Below, in pieces: positions 22,722 to 32,694 of a DNA stretch of 64,000 bases. Every line of letters starts with the position of its first letter. The first letter of the stretch is position 1. The notes below the pieces were generated by a model. The model was given only the letters and a program-made list of their open reading frames with translations, was not told the DNA's origin and made no database searches. Source of the stretch: Watersipora subatra (taxonomy: Eukaryota > Bryozoa > Gymnolaemata > Cheilostomatida > Watersiporidae); NCBI RefSeq assembly GCF_963576615.1, contig NC_088715.1, forward strand, positions 28,472,463 through 28,536,462, given 5' to 3'. The translations under genes were made by a program, and so were the position numbers.

Positions 22722-22735
22722 GCTTATATATACAT
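22722..22735 (-). promoter_or_regulatory. TATA box upstream of the ATPase region
   Basis: On the minus strand ATGTATATATAAGC, identical over 14 bases to the site at 23233-23246. It lies about 100 bases upstream of the ATPase frame and just past the end of the Bcl-2-like ORF. Confidence 0.6.
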
Positions 22736-22744
22736 GAAACAGGA

Positions 22745-23173
22745 TTAGATAAATGTTGATAGGTTGCCTTCGTTCATGATGCTGCTTACTAGCGATACTC
22801 CAAGAGATTTTTGCAGTTCATAGATTATATGCTTTACAGTGAAGGACTCCCCTCTATCGATGTACAGTTTTCCGTATTGAACTGCTATGTAGAGTATAAT
22901 CAATATACGATTATGTTCTACGATAGGATTTTCCAACTCCGATGCTACCCTCTGAAAGTCTGCAAAGCCTTGATTGTCATACATGTCAAAAGCTATACTT
23001 CGTAGCTCTCGCCTCATGTCTCCATTCCACATTCTTTGTTGCTCATAAAGCAAATATACTGTAGAGTTGACTTCATGACTAATGAAACATTTATTATAAT
23101 AGCGTGACAGTCGAAACCATACAAAGTTGTAGAGATTAGTGTATATTTGTCCGCGGGAAATATTGACATTCAT
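22745..23173 (-). CDS. small helical ORF, tentatively Bcl-2-like
   Basis: 142 codons from ATG, intact, in the accessory position between polymerase and ATPase. The second half has the spacing of a Bcl-2 fold: a helix with MRRELRSIAFDMYDN that could be a BH3 region (about residues 52-66), then HNRILIILYIAVQYGKL (about 89-105), where BH1 and the central hydrophobic helix would be, then an amphipathic helix and a C-terminal NEGNLSTFI in the BH2 position. The key BH1 Trp-Gly and BH2 Trp are missing, so similarity is by pattern only. Bcl-2 homologues are reported in some adintoviruses. An unrelated all-helical accessory protein is the alternative. A TATA box lies 60 bases upstream. Confidence 0.4.
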   Translation of the reverse strand: MNVNISRGQIYTNLYNFVWFRLSRYYNKCFISHEVNSTVYLLYEQQRMWNGDMRRELRSIAFDMYDNQGFADFQRVASELENPIVEHNRILIILYIAVQYGKLYIDRGESFTVKHIIYELQKSLGVSLVSSIMNEGNLSTFI

Positions 23174-23232
23174 AACTGATAGTTAATAAGAGAATGACAG
23201 CTAATCACTAAGCATCATAGAATATGAAGTAA

Positions 23233-23246
23233 GCTTATATATACAT
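23233..23246 (-). promoter_or_regulatory. TATA box upstream of the 142-codon ORF
   Basis: The minus strand reads ATGTATATATAAGC, 60 bases before the ATG at 23173. It is the same 14-mer as the ATPase-side site, and it lies just after the polymerase stop. Confidence 0.65.
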
Positions 23247-23276
23247 TCGGCAATACTCGTATCACAAGCAAATGAT

Positions 23277-26200
23277 TTACAACTGCGTAGGCAACGTGGT
23301 TACATCATCGGCGCATACAACCCTCTTGCCATACATGTAGTTTAGCCCTTTCCTATGCTGGGTATACGTAAACATTGAATTGTTTTTAGAGCGAATGCCT
23401 TTGTTAGTTCCAGTGCTAATTTTACGAGTTAGCAAAACATTCATATAGTCCTCTTTATCGAGTTGAGTGTGTCTCTTACTGATGCCCTTTGAGCTGTATT
23501 TTGGCTGTTTGCCAAAACAGTAGTAGCACTTGCTGCACAGGGCAATGACACGTCAGATACATTTACTACATGAAAAAGACCGGCTTGTCTAAGATAGTAC
23601 TTAGCTGCATGCGTACAACATTGTTGTGCTTTCCAACATTGACTCGCAAAGACCGTTCGAAAAAAGTCATCTTTGTGGTCGTTGCAATATTCTCGAGATA
23701 GCCATTTTTCATACTCGTTTACGAATTCACCTCGTTTGTCTTCTTTTACTGCCAAGTACAATGTTTCTTTGCTGAGGCTCATTTAGAGCGAGTCTGTATC
23801 GCATTGTATGAGACAAAAGTCTTCGAACGGGACAAATTTAAGTAGAAAGTCATAGTAAAACTGTAGCAAAAGCAACTTTCCATATTCCAGTACGAAAAAT
23901 CCTATTTGAACTGGTATGTTTAATCGCACCATGCGTTTCGCTTTCTCAACTTCTATAATCTTTCCGTCATCTATTTGTTGCAGGTCTCGAAATTGATGAT
24001 TGTTTATTAGGCTACCCACAGTGATATCATCCGTCTCGTGAAAGGATACATGCGTGTGTGCCTCAACATTGGTAAGGGTTCTCCCATAGGCGCTGTTGCC
24101 TACAAATGGAAATCATTAGGTTAGATCTATGCGTTCACTGTTACCATTCGTATCATATGGTCAGACAATTTTCTTACCTATTAGTTTGCAGTTGTCTGAG
24201 ATAGCTTTCTTTGTAGGATCAATGTCTCCATCTCTGCGTGCGCTCATGACTTCTTGGCCAAATCGAGTGAAGCACTTGGAGGGTTTATATTGAATCACTT
24301 GGTATACCTTTGTACACTTTATATTGTGGTTCATGTACCATCGTAACAGAGGTGTTGCCAATAAAATCTTTTTAGCGAAATAACTGTTTATCTTGGCTGG
24401 GCGTTTTAATAGATCATGCTTCTCGGCAAACTCTTTCATATGATCTCCAATATCATCTCTAGACAAATATGCGTGCTTGGTAATAGGCTGAAACTCAGAA
24501 AATATCTCCTTATATTGATCTGGGACATGAATGTCGACTTCAGCTATACCAAACATCTCTCTATTCTCTATCTCCTTCAGTATTTGCTCTTCTGTTAGTT
24601 TGTATCGATTGTCAACGGGTACACGTAAACCCATACAAAACTTTACTGTTTCTGTATGGTCTACTTTCATTCTGTCAAAAACGCATTCCCACACATGATA
24701 AACTTTTTATCCTAGATCCATGAAATATTGTAAATGTTTGTATGTTTTAGCTCTGTTTTCTTTGTCCTCACTCACGTTGTTTCGAATACCAACAGGTGTA
24801 CGTGAACACATGTGGCTGTGATACCAGCAACCGCTGTAGTTTAGAACTATCTCTTCACCTTCATCCGTTACACCATACGCATCTACTGGGATATTTAATC
24901 CTCCAATTCTTTTTTCCGTACCATTAAATTGATGCCGTAATGGTATATTAAGCTGTTTGCTCATCCATTCTATCCACTCAGTAGCCTGTTCACCAGTTGC
25001 GCGGCTTTTCTCTATTTTATAGTTTGTTTCTCGTCGACGTCTAACAAAAGCACCCGTGGGCATGTCACATAACGAGAGATTGTGTAGGTACATTGCACTG
25101 CAGTCCCAACCCATACAAACTTGTGTATGTATTCGGTTTTGATTTTAGTTTTTTCCTTCTCTTGATAGCGATGAAAAACGAGGCTGAGACCTCCTCTAAT
25201 GTTTTTGCGTATTAAATGATATAAATCGTTGAATTTGTTTCCAAACAAAAATATAGGTGACTCTGGATCTTTTAGCTGGAATAGATATCGAATTGAAAGT
25301 CCTGGAACTGAAATTGCTGACTTGAAGTCCAAGTTTCGACTTTTAAAGAATTCATTTTGTCTTTCGATAAGCTGTGACTATAGTGGAGCTACATCAGCTT
25401 CATTGTAATAAATTAGAAGGTCACGAAGTGTAGTCATTTTTTCTTTTGTCCAGACATTCTTACAATGCTCGTATTCTTCATCTGATATACCCTTTCTTTT
25501 TAGATCGCTGTAAAATTCTTCCTTCTTAGGAAAATCCATTCGTTTTAGCACTTCCATCGATGTAAATTGTTCATAAATCCAGTAAAACTTTCCGCTTTCT
25601 ACATCCATTGCCTTTAGATAATCACTTAGCGATATGCCTTCTGGTGAGAAGTTGGCAATGTCCAGAAATCTGAGCTTTTCCGTTTGTATCATCATATACT
25701 TGCTGCCTTTGTATCATCATTTACTTGCTGCCTTTTTTTAATAACAACGTCAATTTTTGTACGGTTCTCCAGCAACTATCTAACAATGTGTTTCTTCATT
25801 AAAGGAATATCGAAGGATTTGCTTTGAAAATCAAAACGCATCAAATCTTTTAAATAACTGTCCAAATCTTCTTCAAGAGTTTCATATTTGCGTTCTATTT
25901 TGCTCACACCAATTCCATCCATCGCTGAAGACTCTCTTTTTATAGCTGATGTTCTAGCTTTCTCAAGTTTGTCAAATATATCTTTGTATCGCAACTGCAT
26001 TCTGTCATAGCAAACACCAGAAAGCATTTCTAAATATATCATCATTTTCTTGACTACAAGATACTCATCATCTTCATCATTAAGGAATGTTTGCGGGGTT
26101 TTAAAACCAACGATGTTGGAGCACACAGACGCTGACGCAAGCCTATGTTCTGCTACCCATTCTATGGTTTTTGTAGGGTTTGGTAGATTGCTTGTGTCAA

Positions 26201-27666
26201 GATAGCTTTCACAGTCGAAAACGGCTATGTATGGATAATGCTTATGACTTTCATCCACTACAATTCCAATGTCGTTTAGCTTCTCAAATATAGTCTTTGG
26301 AGGTGAGTACACGCCTGAAGGATATATAAGTTTGGTTTGTGCAGAACATCCACGCGTATGACTATTTAGCAGTCGAAGAGAAGTTACAAGTTTTGTACAG
26401 AACATACATTTGTAGGACTTGGTGTATTGTCGTAAATTGAATATCCAACAGAAATGATAATCTTGCAAATGCAAATTGAGCTTTTCTCTGCAATTGTTCT
26501 GTGAGCGATAAACTAGCGTAGCCACAGCCGAGTCCTCATTTCCTTCCAACTTGAAGACGTTTATTGAGATGTTAAATATCTTCTCTACATTTGGTAGCTC
26601 CGTCAGTGAAATACCCTTAAAACTTTTTGCTTCATTAGTAGTGCTTTGAATACACTTCTTAAAATATTTGTTTGTGGTAGATTCTAAAGTTTTCTTTTCT
26701 TTTCGCATACATGCGATCGCGCGGAATAAGCAAAGGTTGTTTTGGTAAGGCTGTCCCGAACTATCCAAATCAGCCGACACTATTGCCTTGTTGCGTTTGA
26801 TGTAGTCTGGTAAAGTCGTTGGACATCCGATGGTACGATTTGGTATCGGATACAGATAGAATGTGATGTTGGTTATCAAATGCAGAGACCAAACTGTTGA
26901 TGGTCTCGCTCGAGTTGCTCTTTCTATAAACTGCTTCTGAGAAAGTTGTTCTAAAAAGTCTTTATAGTCAGCTTCGTTTTCTATCAACAATGGGGTATCA
27001 AAAAGTTTGTCATGTCCCGCACTGGCATGCCAGTATCGCAATCTGTTTGTTTCATTGTTCACTAGCACAAACCCAATGGAAGCCTGTAGCTTAAATTTTA
27101 AACTTTGTTCATAGAATATGTTCATTGCATTCAATTCAGATAGTGATTTCTGTATATCATTATTTTCCACTCACAGATTGTAGAGTCTAGAATATTTGCG
27201 ACGCATGCTGTAGTTACGAATCGCTGTGCAATTTCTCCTCAACACTTTGTTAGTTTGACGTTTGTAGATTCCTTTGTAACTAGAAGTGAATTCAGTTTCA
27301 TCATGAAACCGAATGGGTAAACAATCAGAAGGTTCAACACGTCCGTTATTGTTGGCAGTTTCAGTCTAAAATAGTAACGGCATTTCATAATCTAGCGTAA
27401 TTATTTACGGCTAACTCGCTCTACTTTCATAGTGTTTCAGTTGATTCAAAGAAATGAGTTCAATTTCATAAGAATATATCATAAATTAGAGTGAAGGAGT
27501 ATCAATTTTATAGCAATTACCTTACACACGTGCTTAGATTGCTTCCAGGGAGATATTAGTTGGTTGCAAGTTGAGCATCTTACTTTGTGCACATTTAGGT
27601 GTCTTGACAGCCCAGACTGATACTTGTACTTTTTTGCGCATAGGAAACAGTCATATTTGCTCACAT
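23277..27666 (-). pseudogene. protein-primed DNA polymerase B with zinc-finger leader exon; multiply broken
   Basis: Polinton replicase. An upstream exon (27531-27666) holds a C2H2 finger (CFLCAKKYKYQSGLSRHLNVH) and a second Cys pair; a 165-nt intron (27366-27530, GT...AG) leads into the main frame. In it are a further zinc-binding patch (YKCMFC...HTRGC), the exonuclease I motif in IAVFDCESY, motif A (GWDCSAMY), motif B, which is interrupted by a clean 78-nt intron (24100-24177), and motif C (CDTDSL). Lesions on the coding strand are: stops at about 27171-27173, 25776, 25378, 24707 and 23783 (the last directly after motif C); a 25-bp tandem duplication at about 25697-25746 that shifts frame; and frameshifts near 25110 and 23515. 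Length without breaks is about 1,300 residues, normal for the family. The gene is dead but recent enough to read throughout. Confidence 0.9.
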
Positions 27667-27872
27667 CTGTAGCATAAATATTTGGCTATTTATTGATTAA
27701 TGATGAATACATATTTGCATAGGAATGTGTACGTTTTAAAAAGTAAACCACCAGCATCAATATTCAATCAGCATTTTATTCAATCATAGATAAGCATAAT
27801 ATAGGGGACTATCCGTATATATGAAAAATCAGTAACTCATTCTGTATGTACAGCATAGAAAGGTGTTAGCTG

Positions 27873-28394
27873 TTATAATGGAATACAATCACAAGTGAAT
27901 TTGACAAAACTGATGTATTCGCATTCAACATTCGCATTGTCTACATTCGCATTGTCTAATAACCAATGAAAAGCATCTGTAAATAACTTTCTAGTAAAAT
28001 ACTGGGGTATAATAATCATTTTTGAGATTATATCTAATTGTACTTTTTCTTTTGAAAGTTCTTTGTAAACATTCTCTATAGTAGTGAATACTCTCCTCAC
28101 AAAATGCTCAAAGTTTGGTTCTCTTTCAGGTATCAATAGTATTACATCCCAAAGCAGCGCACCATCCACGTATAAAGGGTACCGGGTGATCATCAAAGAA
28201 ACAAAGGAGAGCCTTTCCATTTCATCATGCGTTTGTGGCTGCGCCTGATACCTTTCATACAACTGCTCTAGGTACTGTTTATGGATTGACAAAATTGACT
28301 CATTAGTTATTGGGTTGTTTTTGATTTTACTGTCAATGAATAGTTTGTAAGTAGAATATGTGTTGCTGCAGGCTGCATCAAGTTTATACCACAA
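27873..28394 (-). CDS. unrecognised helical Polinton ORF, 173 codons
   Basis: Open frame, hydrophilic then amphipathic helices, with regularly spaced aromatic residues and five Cys. There is no motif I can name. No ATG precedes it in frame; the first start is TTG at 28394, and an acceptor-like TTTTGTAG lies 14 bases further upstream on the coding strand, so it may be a final exon whose first exon I did not find. A near-duplicated NANVDNANVE patch occurs close to the C-terminus. It sits between the polymerase and a 92-codon ORF, with the same direction and similar composition. Confidence 0.45.
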   Translation of the reverse strand: MWYKLDAACSNTYSTYKLFIDSKIKNNPITNESILSIHKQYLEQLYERYQAQPQTHDEMERLSFVSLMITRYPLYVDGALLWDVILLIPEREPNFEHFVRRVFTTIENVYKELSKEKVQLDIISKMIIIPQYFTRKLFTDAFHWLLDNANVDNANVECEYISFVKFTCDCIPL

Positions 28395-28484
28395 AGTACA
28401 ATTTTCTACAAAACATCAACCAAACCATTATAAACATTTATTCAGCGGTTAAAACGGTTTGAGTTATAGTTGTACAATGTTCGT

Positions 28485-28763
28485 TTACGCTGTAAAGAAT
28501 CTAAGTTTTGGCTGATCTACTACATGAAAATATCCTTTGTGTCCAGAAGGCAAGTCTTTCAAATTGGCCTCCAAAATTTGAACTTTCCACTCATACTCTC
28601 GTTTAGACTTTTTAAGAATTTTACCAGACTGTAATACAACTTCAAAGTACCCTGTTTTCGAACCAAGCTCGTCTAGAGGAATGAGTTTTTCCAAATCATT
28701 TTCAAGAACATTTAAGCACTTTTGCTTTTGCTCATTTTGGATAGTGATAGGAAACACACTCAT
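28485..28763 (-). CDS. unrecognised Polinton ORF, 92 codons
   Basis: Intact from ATG. An acidic first third (NVLENDLEKLIPLDELG) is followed by alternating beta-type segments with charged turns (GYFEVVLQSGKILKKSKREY) and a C-terminal aromatic end. It looks like a small compact beta or alpha/beta protein. No family is recognised. It lies 68 bases after the spliced leader gene, in the same direction. Confidence 0.45.
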   Translation of the reverse strand: MSVFPITIQNEQKQKCLNVLENDLEKLIPLDELGSKTGYFEVVLQSGKILKKSKREYEWKVQILEANLKDLPSGHKGYFHVVDQPKLRFFTA

Positions 28764-28830
28764 GCGTACGGCTTCATTTTTACCATAAAACGATAATGTT
28801 TAGTTCTTTCCAAGCAATCTCTCGACGCAT

Positions 28831-29994
28831 TTACGAATGCACTCCAAAACTTCTCCCTTTTTGATCAGAACAGAAGTTGAATACTTTGATTGAAACGTTT
28901 GCAGCCTGCCTGTGTATGTTCCAGATTTTATATACAATGTACAATCTGGTATTGTTTTGGTATGACAATGCAAAAGTAGTCGGGTCTACTTGACAAATTC
29001 CCAACTTGTTTGTAGAAAAGTTGTCGTTCAAATCAATGTATACACCTTTTAGTGTAGCATCTTTTTCATCCTCGGAGCTTTCAGATGAACTGTCATTAAG
29101 TTTTTTCATTTCATAATTCTCATCTTCACCTGTAAGTCTGAAACAATTAAATTCAATGCATCAGTTTATTTTTAGATACGAGAATACAAGCATGACATGC
29201 AAATAAAATAATTGTTAGCATTTTATGTCACGTTTTCCATGGTATTTTGTGGAACTTTGACCACTTAATAATATCATGTGCAACTGTATGCACATAGTAT
29301 CGCGCATGTCTTTGCATGGTTCATATTGTGTGAAATATCATCCACTTGGTATTGTCACTAACTTGTGCACATAATATTGTGTGCAACTTTTCTCACTGAA
29401 TTTGCAATTTGCAATCTTTTTACACTTGGAATTGTGATTAATAGTGGGTTTCAAGTTTGTAACTCACTCGCTTAGCTGCTTGGATGATTGCCCAATTTTG
29501 TCTGGTATAGAACTTGTCTTCTGGGTTGAGCTCTCTGATGAGATAGATTCTTTGCTAAAAATGTACACATATGCAATGAATAATGGTAACCAAACTTATT
29601 CTATGCATGCATGTTTAACCTAAATTTGGTCTGCGAAAAGTTTCAACAACAGATACTCTTGCTCAGTTATTCTTAAATAGAAAGCATTTAACGATAATAA
29701 TAAACTTACTTCTCATCTTTAGACTTTCTTTTCTTCGCCGATGGAGCTTCATCGCCCCTCTTTTGCCTCCTATATAAATAAAAATTTGGACCCTTTAGTT
29801 TATAGCTTAGACTACATAATATTTACAAATTTGCTATCTAACTTATACTAAGATATAAACTATTTTAAATATACATTATATTTGAATGATACTTACACTC
29901 TTTCTTTAGATAATTCTTTTCGAAACATCTTCCTCTTCTCCGTAAGCTCTTTCTGTAGCTTATCAATAGCGTCTCTTGATAGCTCTCCTTCCAT
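28831..29994 (-). CDS. four-exon Polinton gene, basic/acidic nuclear-type protein
   Basis: Exons 29897-29994, 29710-29769, 29468-29554 and 28831-29137 join to 552 nt, exactly 184 codons including the stop. All three introns have GT...AG ends (donors GTAAGT, GTAAGT, GTGAGT; T-rich acceptors). The product begins with a coiled-coil-type helix (MEGELSRDAIDKLQKELTEK), then a nuclear-localisation-like KKRKSKDEK, a Ser-rich linker, an acidic Ser patch (SSSESSEDEKD) and a 70-residue mostly hydrophobic C-terminal domain. A second frame at the 3' end stays open past the stop, so a late frameshift is possible. The function is unknown; regulator, terminal protein or DNA-binding factor are all guesses. 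A TATA box lies 47 bases upstream. Confidence 0.75.
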
Positions 29995-30040
29995 GGTTAG
30001 CGACGAGGTACAAGACTAAAGGATCACTTTTCATTCTAGC

Positions 30041-30047
30041 TTTTATA
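30041..30047 (-). promoter_or_regulatory. TATA box of the four-exon gene
   Basis: TATAAAA on the minus strand, 47 bases before the ATG at 29994, at a reasonable distance for a short 5' leader. Confidence 0.6.
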
Positions 30048-30305
30048 CAAAAAATAGTTAGCATTGCTCTTATCAATCACGCATAGTCTAGGCCTTGTCG
30101 GCCAAAGTTGGCAGAGATGGCTGTTATTTTTTTCTACGCGTTAACCCTTGCACCATAGACCAAGTTCCAAATTGTTAATTTTGTAGCTGCGCAGCAACTA
30201 ATTCAGTTGTAAGACATCAGAAGCGCGTATTATATAATCATTGAACCAAAGGCTTTTTCGTAGACTCCTATCTCTAGTTCACTCGCTCAAGATGGGAGGT
30301 AATAC

Positions 30306-31134
30306 TTAAGGCGTGGTCACACGAGCACCGAACCGAACTAAATGACGCAAAACGACGTCGCTCTCAGCTGTAAAAAGTTCGGCCGAAGACATTTCTAGCC
30401 GAAACGAACTATTTCGGTACTGCTCGAAATTTCGTGTCGAACCCTTGCTCTTATTGGCTGGTTAAAATTCTAGAATTCTAGCGAGCACGCGTCACATTTC
30501 TCCTAGCGTGCGTGTGAGTAAAGTTAAAAAAGAAATGGGACGATACTTTTATTTCGTTAAATAAACAACATGAAGCAATTTACGACAAGGTTCACCCGGA
30601 CTAGTGATTGGGTTGCATAAATGTAAGATGTTGCACTTAAGTTTTGAATAAATGTAAGGGAATGGTTGTGATTTTCTTTTGTGTAGAATATAAGTAATGT
30701 GTCATATTCATCCTGATGAAGTGCCGTTGACTGATTTATTTATGTAAAACTACAGTACTATGATAAAGACTGTTTTTGTTTGTTATGTACTCAGCATAGA
30801 AAAACATTCATATGTTAATAGAAAAAAATAATTATGTTGATGGGAAGGGTTAGCAAAATCTTTGTATCGAGTGATTTATTTTGAGCAGCTGAACGATCTT
30901 CTGATAAATCTGCTGTGTAAATATAATTTATAATTGTTCCTCAAAGTTTTTTGTTTACAATAGAAATATTTAACTCAAATACATAACAACTACTAATGAA
31001 ACCGTGTCCTGTCTCTATACGTATGGTATCTAGGAAGCGAAGTGACTTCGGATGCCGTGTGACATGTGCCACGAACCGAACCAGCCTCCGAACCGATCCT
31101 ATGTCGGTTCGGTGCTCGTGTGACCACGCCTTTA
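30306..31134. mobile_element. MITE, 823 bp, TTA duplication, inserted in the Polinton
   Basis: The element is 30309-31131. Its ends are AGGCGTGGTCACACGAGCAC and the complement, flanked by TTA (30306-30308, 31132-31134), matching the 3-bp TWA-type duplication of PIF/Harbinger elements. There is no coding capacity. A partial relative lies at 42632-42925. Confidence 0.92.
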
Positions 31135-31450
31135 GTCATACTCGCCTATTGATGTAATCTCTTAAGATGATATCTTCATCCTGTTTTTTTCGTAATTTAT
31201 CCTGTTTTGCAAGTTAATAACGTGAATGTTACGAAGCTTTTGCGAGTCAATACGCTTGCTGTTCTTGCGTAGACTTACCCGCTAATTGACAGCATTCATC
31301 TCGTTTTACAACACAATGTCTACATTACTTTGTAGGCTGCCATATTCATTCTCCACAAACACTTTCATGGTCATAGCAGATGATGTATTTATTGTTAAAT
31401 ATCGTGTAGAAATTATTTAGCCAAAAGCATCATTTGCGTATCAGCGCAAC

Positions 31451-32068
31451 CTAGCTTGTAATAGGATACAACTTGACTACTCTCATAACAATCATTGAAA
31501 ATCTATCCACTAAATAATACGGTATCGCTATACCTTTAATGGAAGCTTCATCATGCAAAAAATATCTTACATCTAAAATTAGTTCTCTTCTTTCATTTTT
31601 GCAAAAAGATACTTTTATATTATTATCAAGATCATATTGTACAAAACAATTATTATATGAATGGTTAACTCTTGAATTGTTGACTTTCCACCTTACTTCA
31701 TTAGACGCTGTGAGATTGCAATCTGTCTCAATTGCAGGCAATGCAGTTCTATGGTGAATATTCAAGCAAATTCCAAAACCGATGGCGAGACAAATACGCA
31801 AGAGAAACAGACTAGCTCTGTATTTGGTTGCATAAAACAGTGTAGCTTGATCAGTAAGTTTTAGATTGCGCTTCAATCTCACTGAGGATGGGGTGCGAGG
31901 TGTATCAATAGGTTCACTCGATATCATTGTGGCGCCTGAAGGAACTTGAGGACTTATACGTATAGACTCTATAGTCTCGTGATTGGATGTAGGAGACATG
32001 GATGACCTATTGACGTAAGCTGTAGACGTTACGGGAGCGAATGCTGTATTCAAATGACAGACATACAT
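31451..32068 (-). CDS. 205-codon membrane protein, Polinton cargo gene of unknown role
   Basis: Intact from ATG. Residues 1-80 are Ser/Thr/Pro-rich and look disordered. About residues 87-105 (LFLLRICLAIGFGICLNI) form one membrane-spanning helix with basic residues before it. The following 100 residues have three Cys, NLT and NHS sequons and a compact end containing ELILDVRYFLHDEASIKGIA. That last part resembles the PC4/p15 coactivator core (DIR...KGI), but a DNA-binding core behind a membrane helix would be odd. It lies next to the right terminal repeat, beyond the Harbinger-type insertion. Coding appears real because it is intact while its neighbours are decayed. Alternatives are a virion or surface glycoprotein, or a captured host gene. 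Confidence 0.55.
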   Translation of the reverse strand: MYVCHLNTAFAPVTSTAYVNRSSMSPTSNHETIESIRISPQVPSGATMISSEPIDTPRTPSSVRLKRNLKLTDQATLFYATKYRASLFLLRICLAIGFGICLNIHHRTALPAIETDCNLTASNEVRWKVNNSRVNHSYNNCFVQYDLDNNIKVSFCKNERRELILDVRYFLHDEASIKGIAIPYYLVDRFSMIVMRVVKLYPITS

Positions 32069-32121
32069 GTATTAACATTCCTTATAATTAGTAGTATTGT
32101 AATAATTTTTAAGGCTGTCAT

Positions 32122-32155
32122 GCCGCCTCCGCGACTGTAAAATTGCGGAGGCAGC
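32122..32155. repeat. short GC-rich hairpin near the provirus right end
   Basis: GCCGCCTCCGC and GCGGAGGCAGC are inverted around a 12-base loop in an AT-rich region, 50-90 bases upstream of the 205-codon gene. Its role is unknown. Confidence 0.5.
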
Positions 32156-32469
32156 TCATTGTACGTTGTTCCATAACCACTAGTTTCACAAGTTTTTTTT
32201 GCAATACTGTACCAAAAAAAAATTGGACTATAATTGTGCTATCTGAATAGATCACTCTAGAAAATTTTACAGCCACTTTTTAACTCTTTTTGAGGGACAT
32301 TATGGATAAATGCGCAGAAAGATTGTACAAGAAGTAAAGGCATGAGCGTAGAGTAACAATTGATGATCAAGCATGCATAGAAAATCTTTGACTGTAATTC
32401 AGTGTAGATTGGGTCTGGGGTCTTGTGATTACGACCACTGAGCTTTAGGAGCCTGTGAAAGTGCAGGGC

Positions 32470-32688
32470 GATAATAACTGATACTCGTGGAAGTGTCTTG
32501 AATAGAGAGCAATCCTGAGCATCAATCATAGTTGTGGTCAAGGTTTGCTCACAGAATTATCTAAGCGCAGATCAGCGTAACTAATGAGGTGCAAATATTG
32601 CACAGCCTTGCCCTAGCAAAAACTGCCCACAGAAAAATGTGCGCAAACGTGAGAATTATCTAAGCGTAGAGGCGGTAACATAACTACT
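32470..32688 (-). repeat. Polinton right inverted terminal repeat
   Basis: The complement of the left repeat, with matching AGTAGTTATG end and the same pair of internal motifs (complement of TACGCTTAGATAATT at about 32653 and 32552). The 94-codon minus frame that overlaps this zone (32257-32541) is not counted as a gene. Confidence 0.9.
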
Positions 32689-32694
32689 AGTAAT

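Larger units (their letters stand above)
14137..32694 (-). mobile_element. complete Polinton/Maverick (adintovirus-like) provirus, 18,546 bp
   Basis: The element spans 14143-32688. It starts AGTAGTTATGTTACCGCC and ends in the matching complement. AGTAAT is directly repeated on both sides (14137-14142 and 32689-32694), the 6-bp duplication and AG...CT ends expected of Polintons. Inside, all on the minus strand, are protein-primed PolB, a retroviral-type integrase, an A32-type packaging ATPase, an adenain-like protease, a double-jelly-roll major capsid protein, a penton and a pX/pVI-like ORF, which is the full Polinton core set. Removing three later insertions (19466-20237, 20908-22026, 30309-31131) leaves about 15.8 kb. 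Gene-free parts inside it are 14363-14842, 29995-30040, 30048-30305, 31135-31450 and 32069-32470. Confidence 0.95.

Noticed and set aside
23783-25780. Possible stop-codon reassignment because stops replace Tyr or Gln in PolB
   Set aside because: Other genes in the window use normal stops, the stops are of more than one type, and a frame-shifting 25-bp duplication shows ordinary decay.
32257-32541. 94-codon minus frame at the provirus right end
   Set aside because: It overlaps the terminal repeat, and the counterpart in the left repeat is not coding in the same frame.
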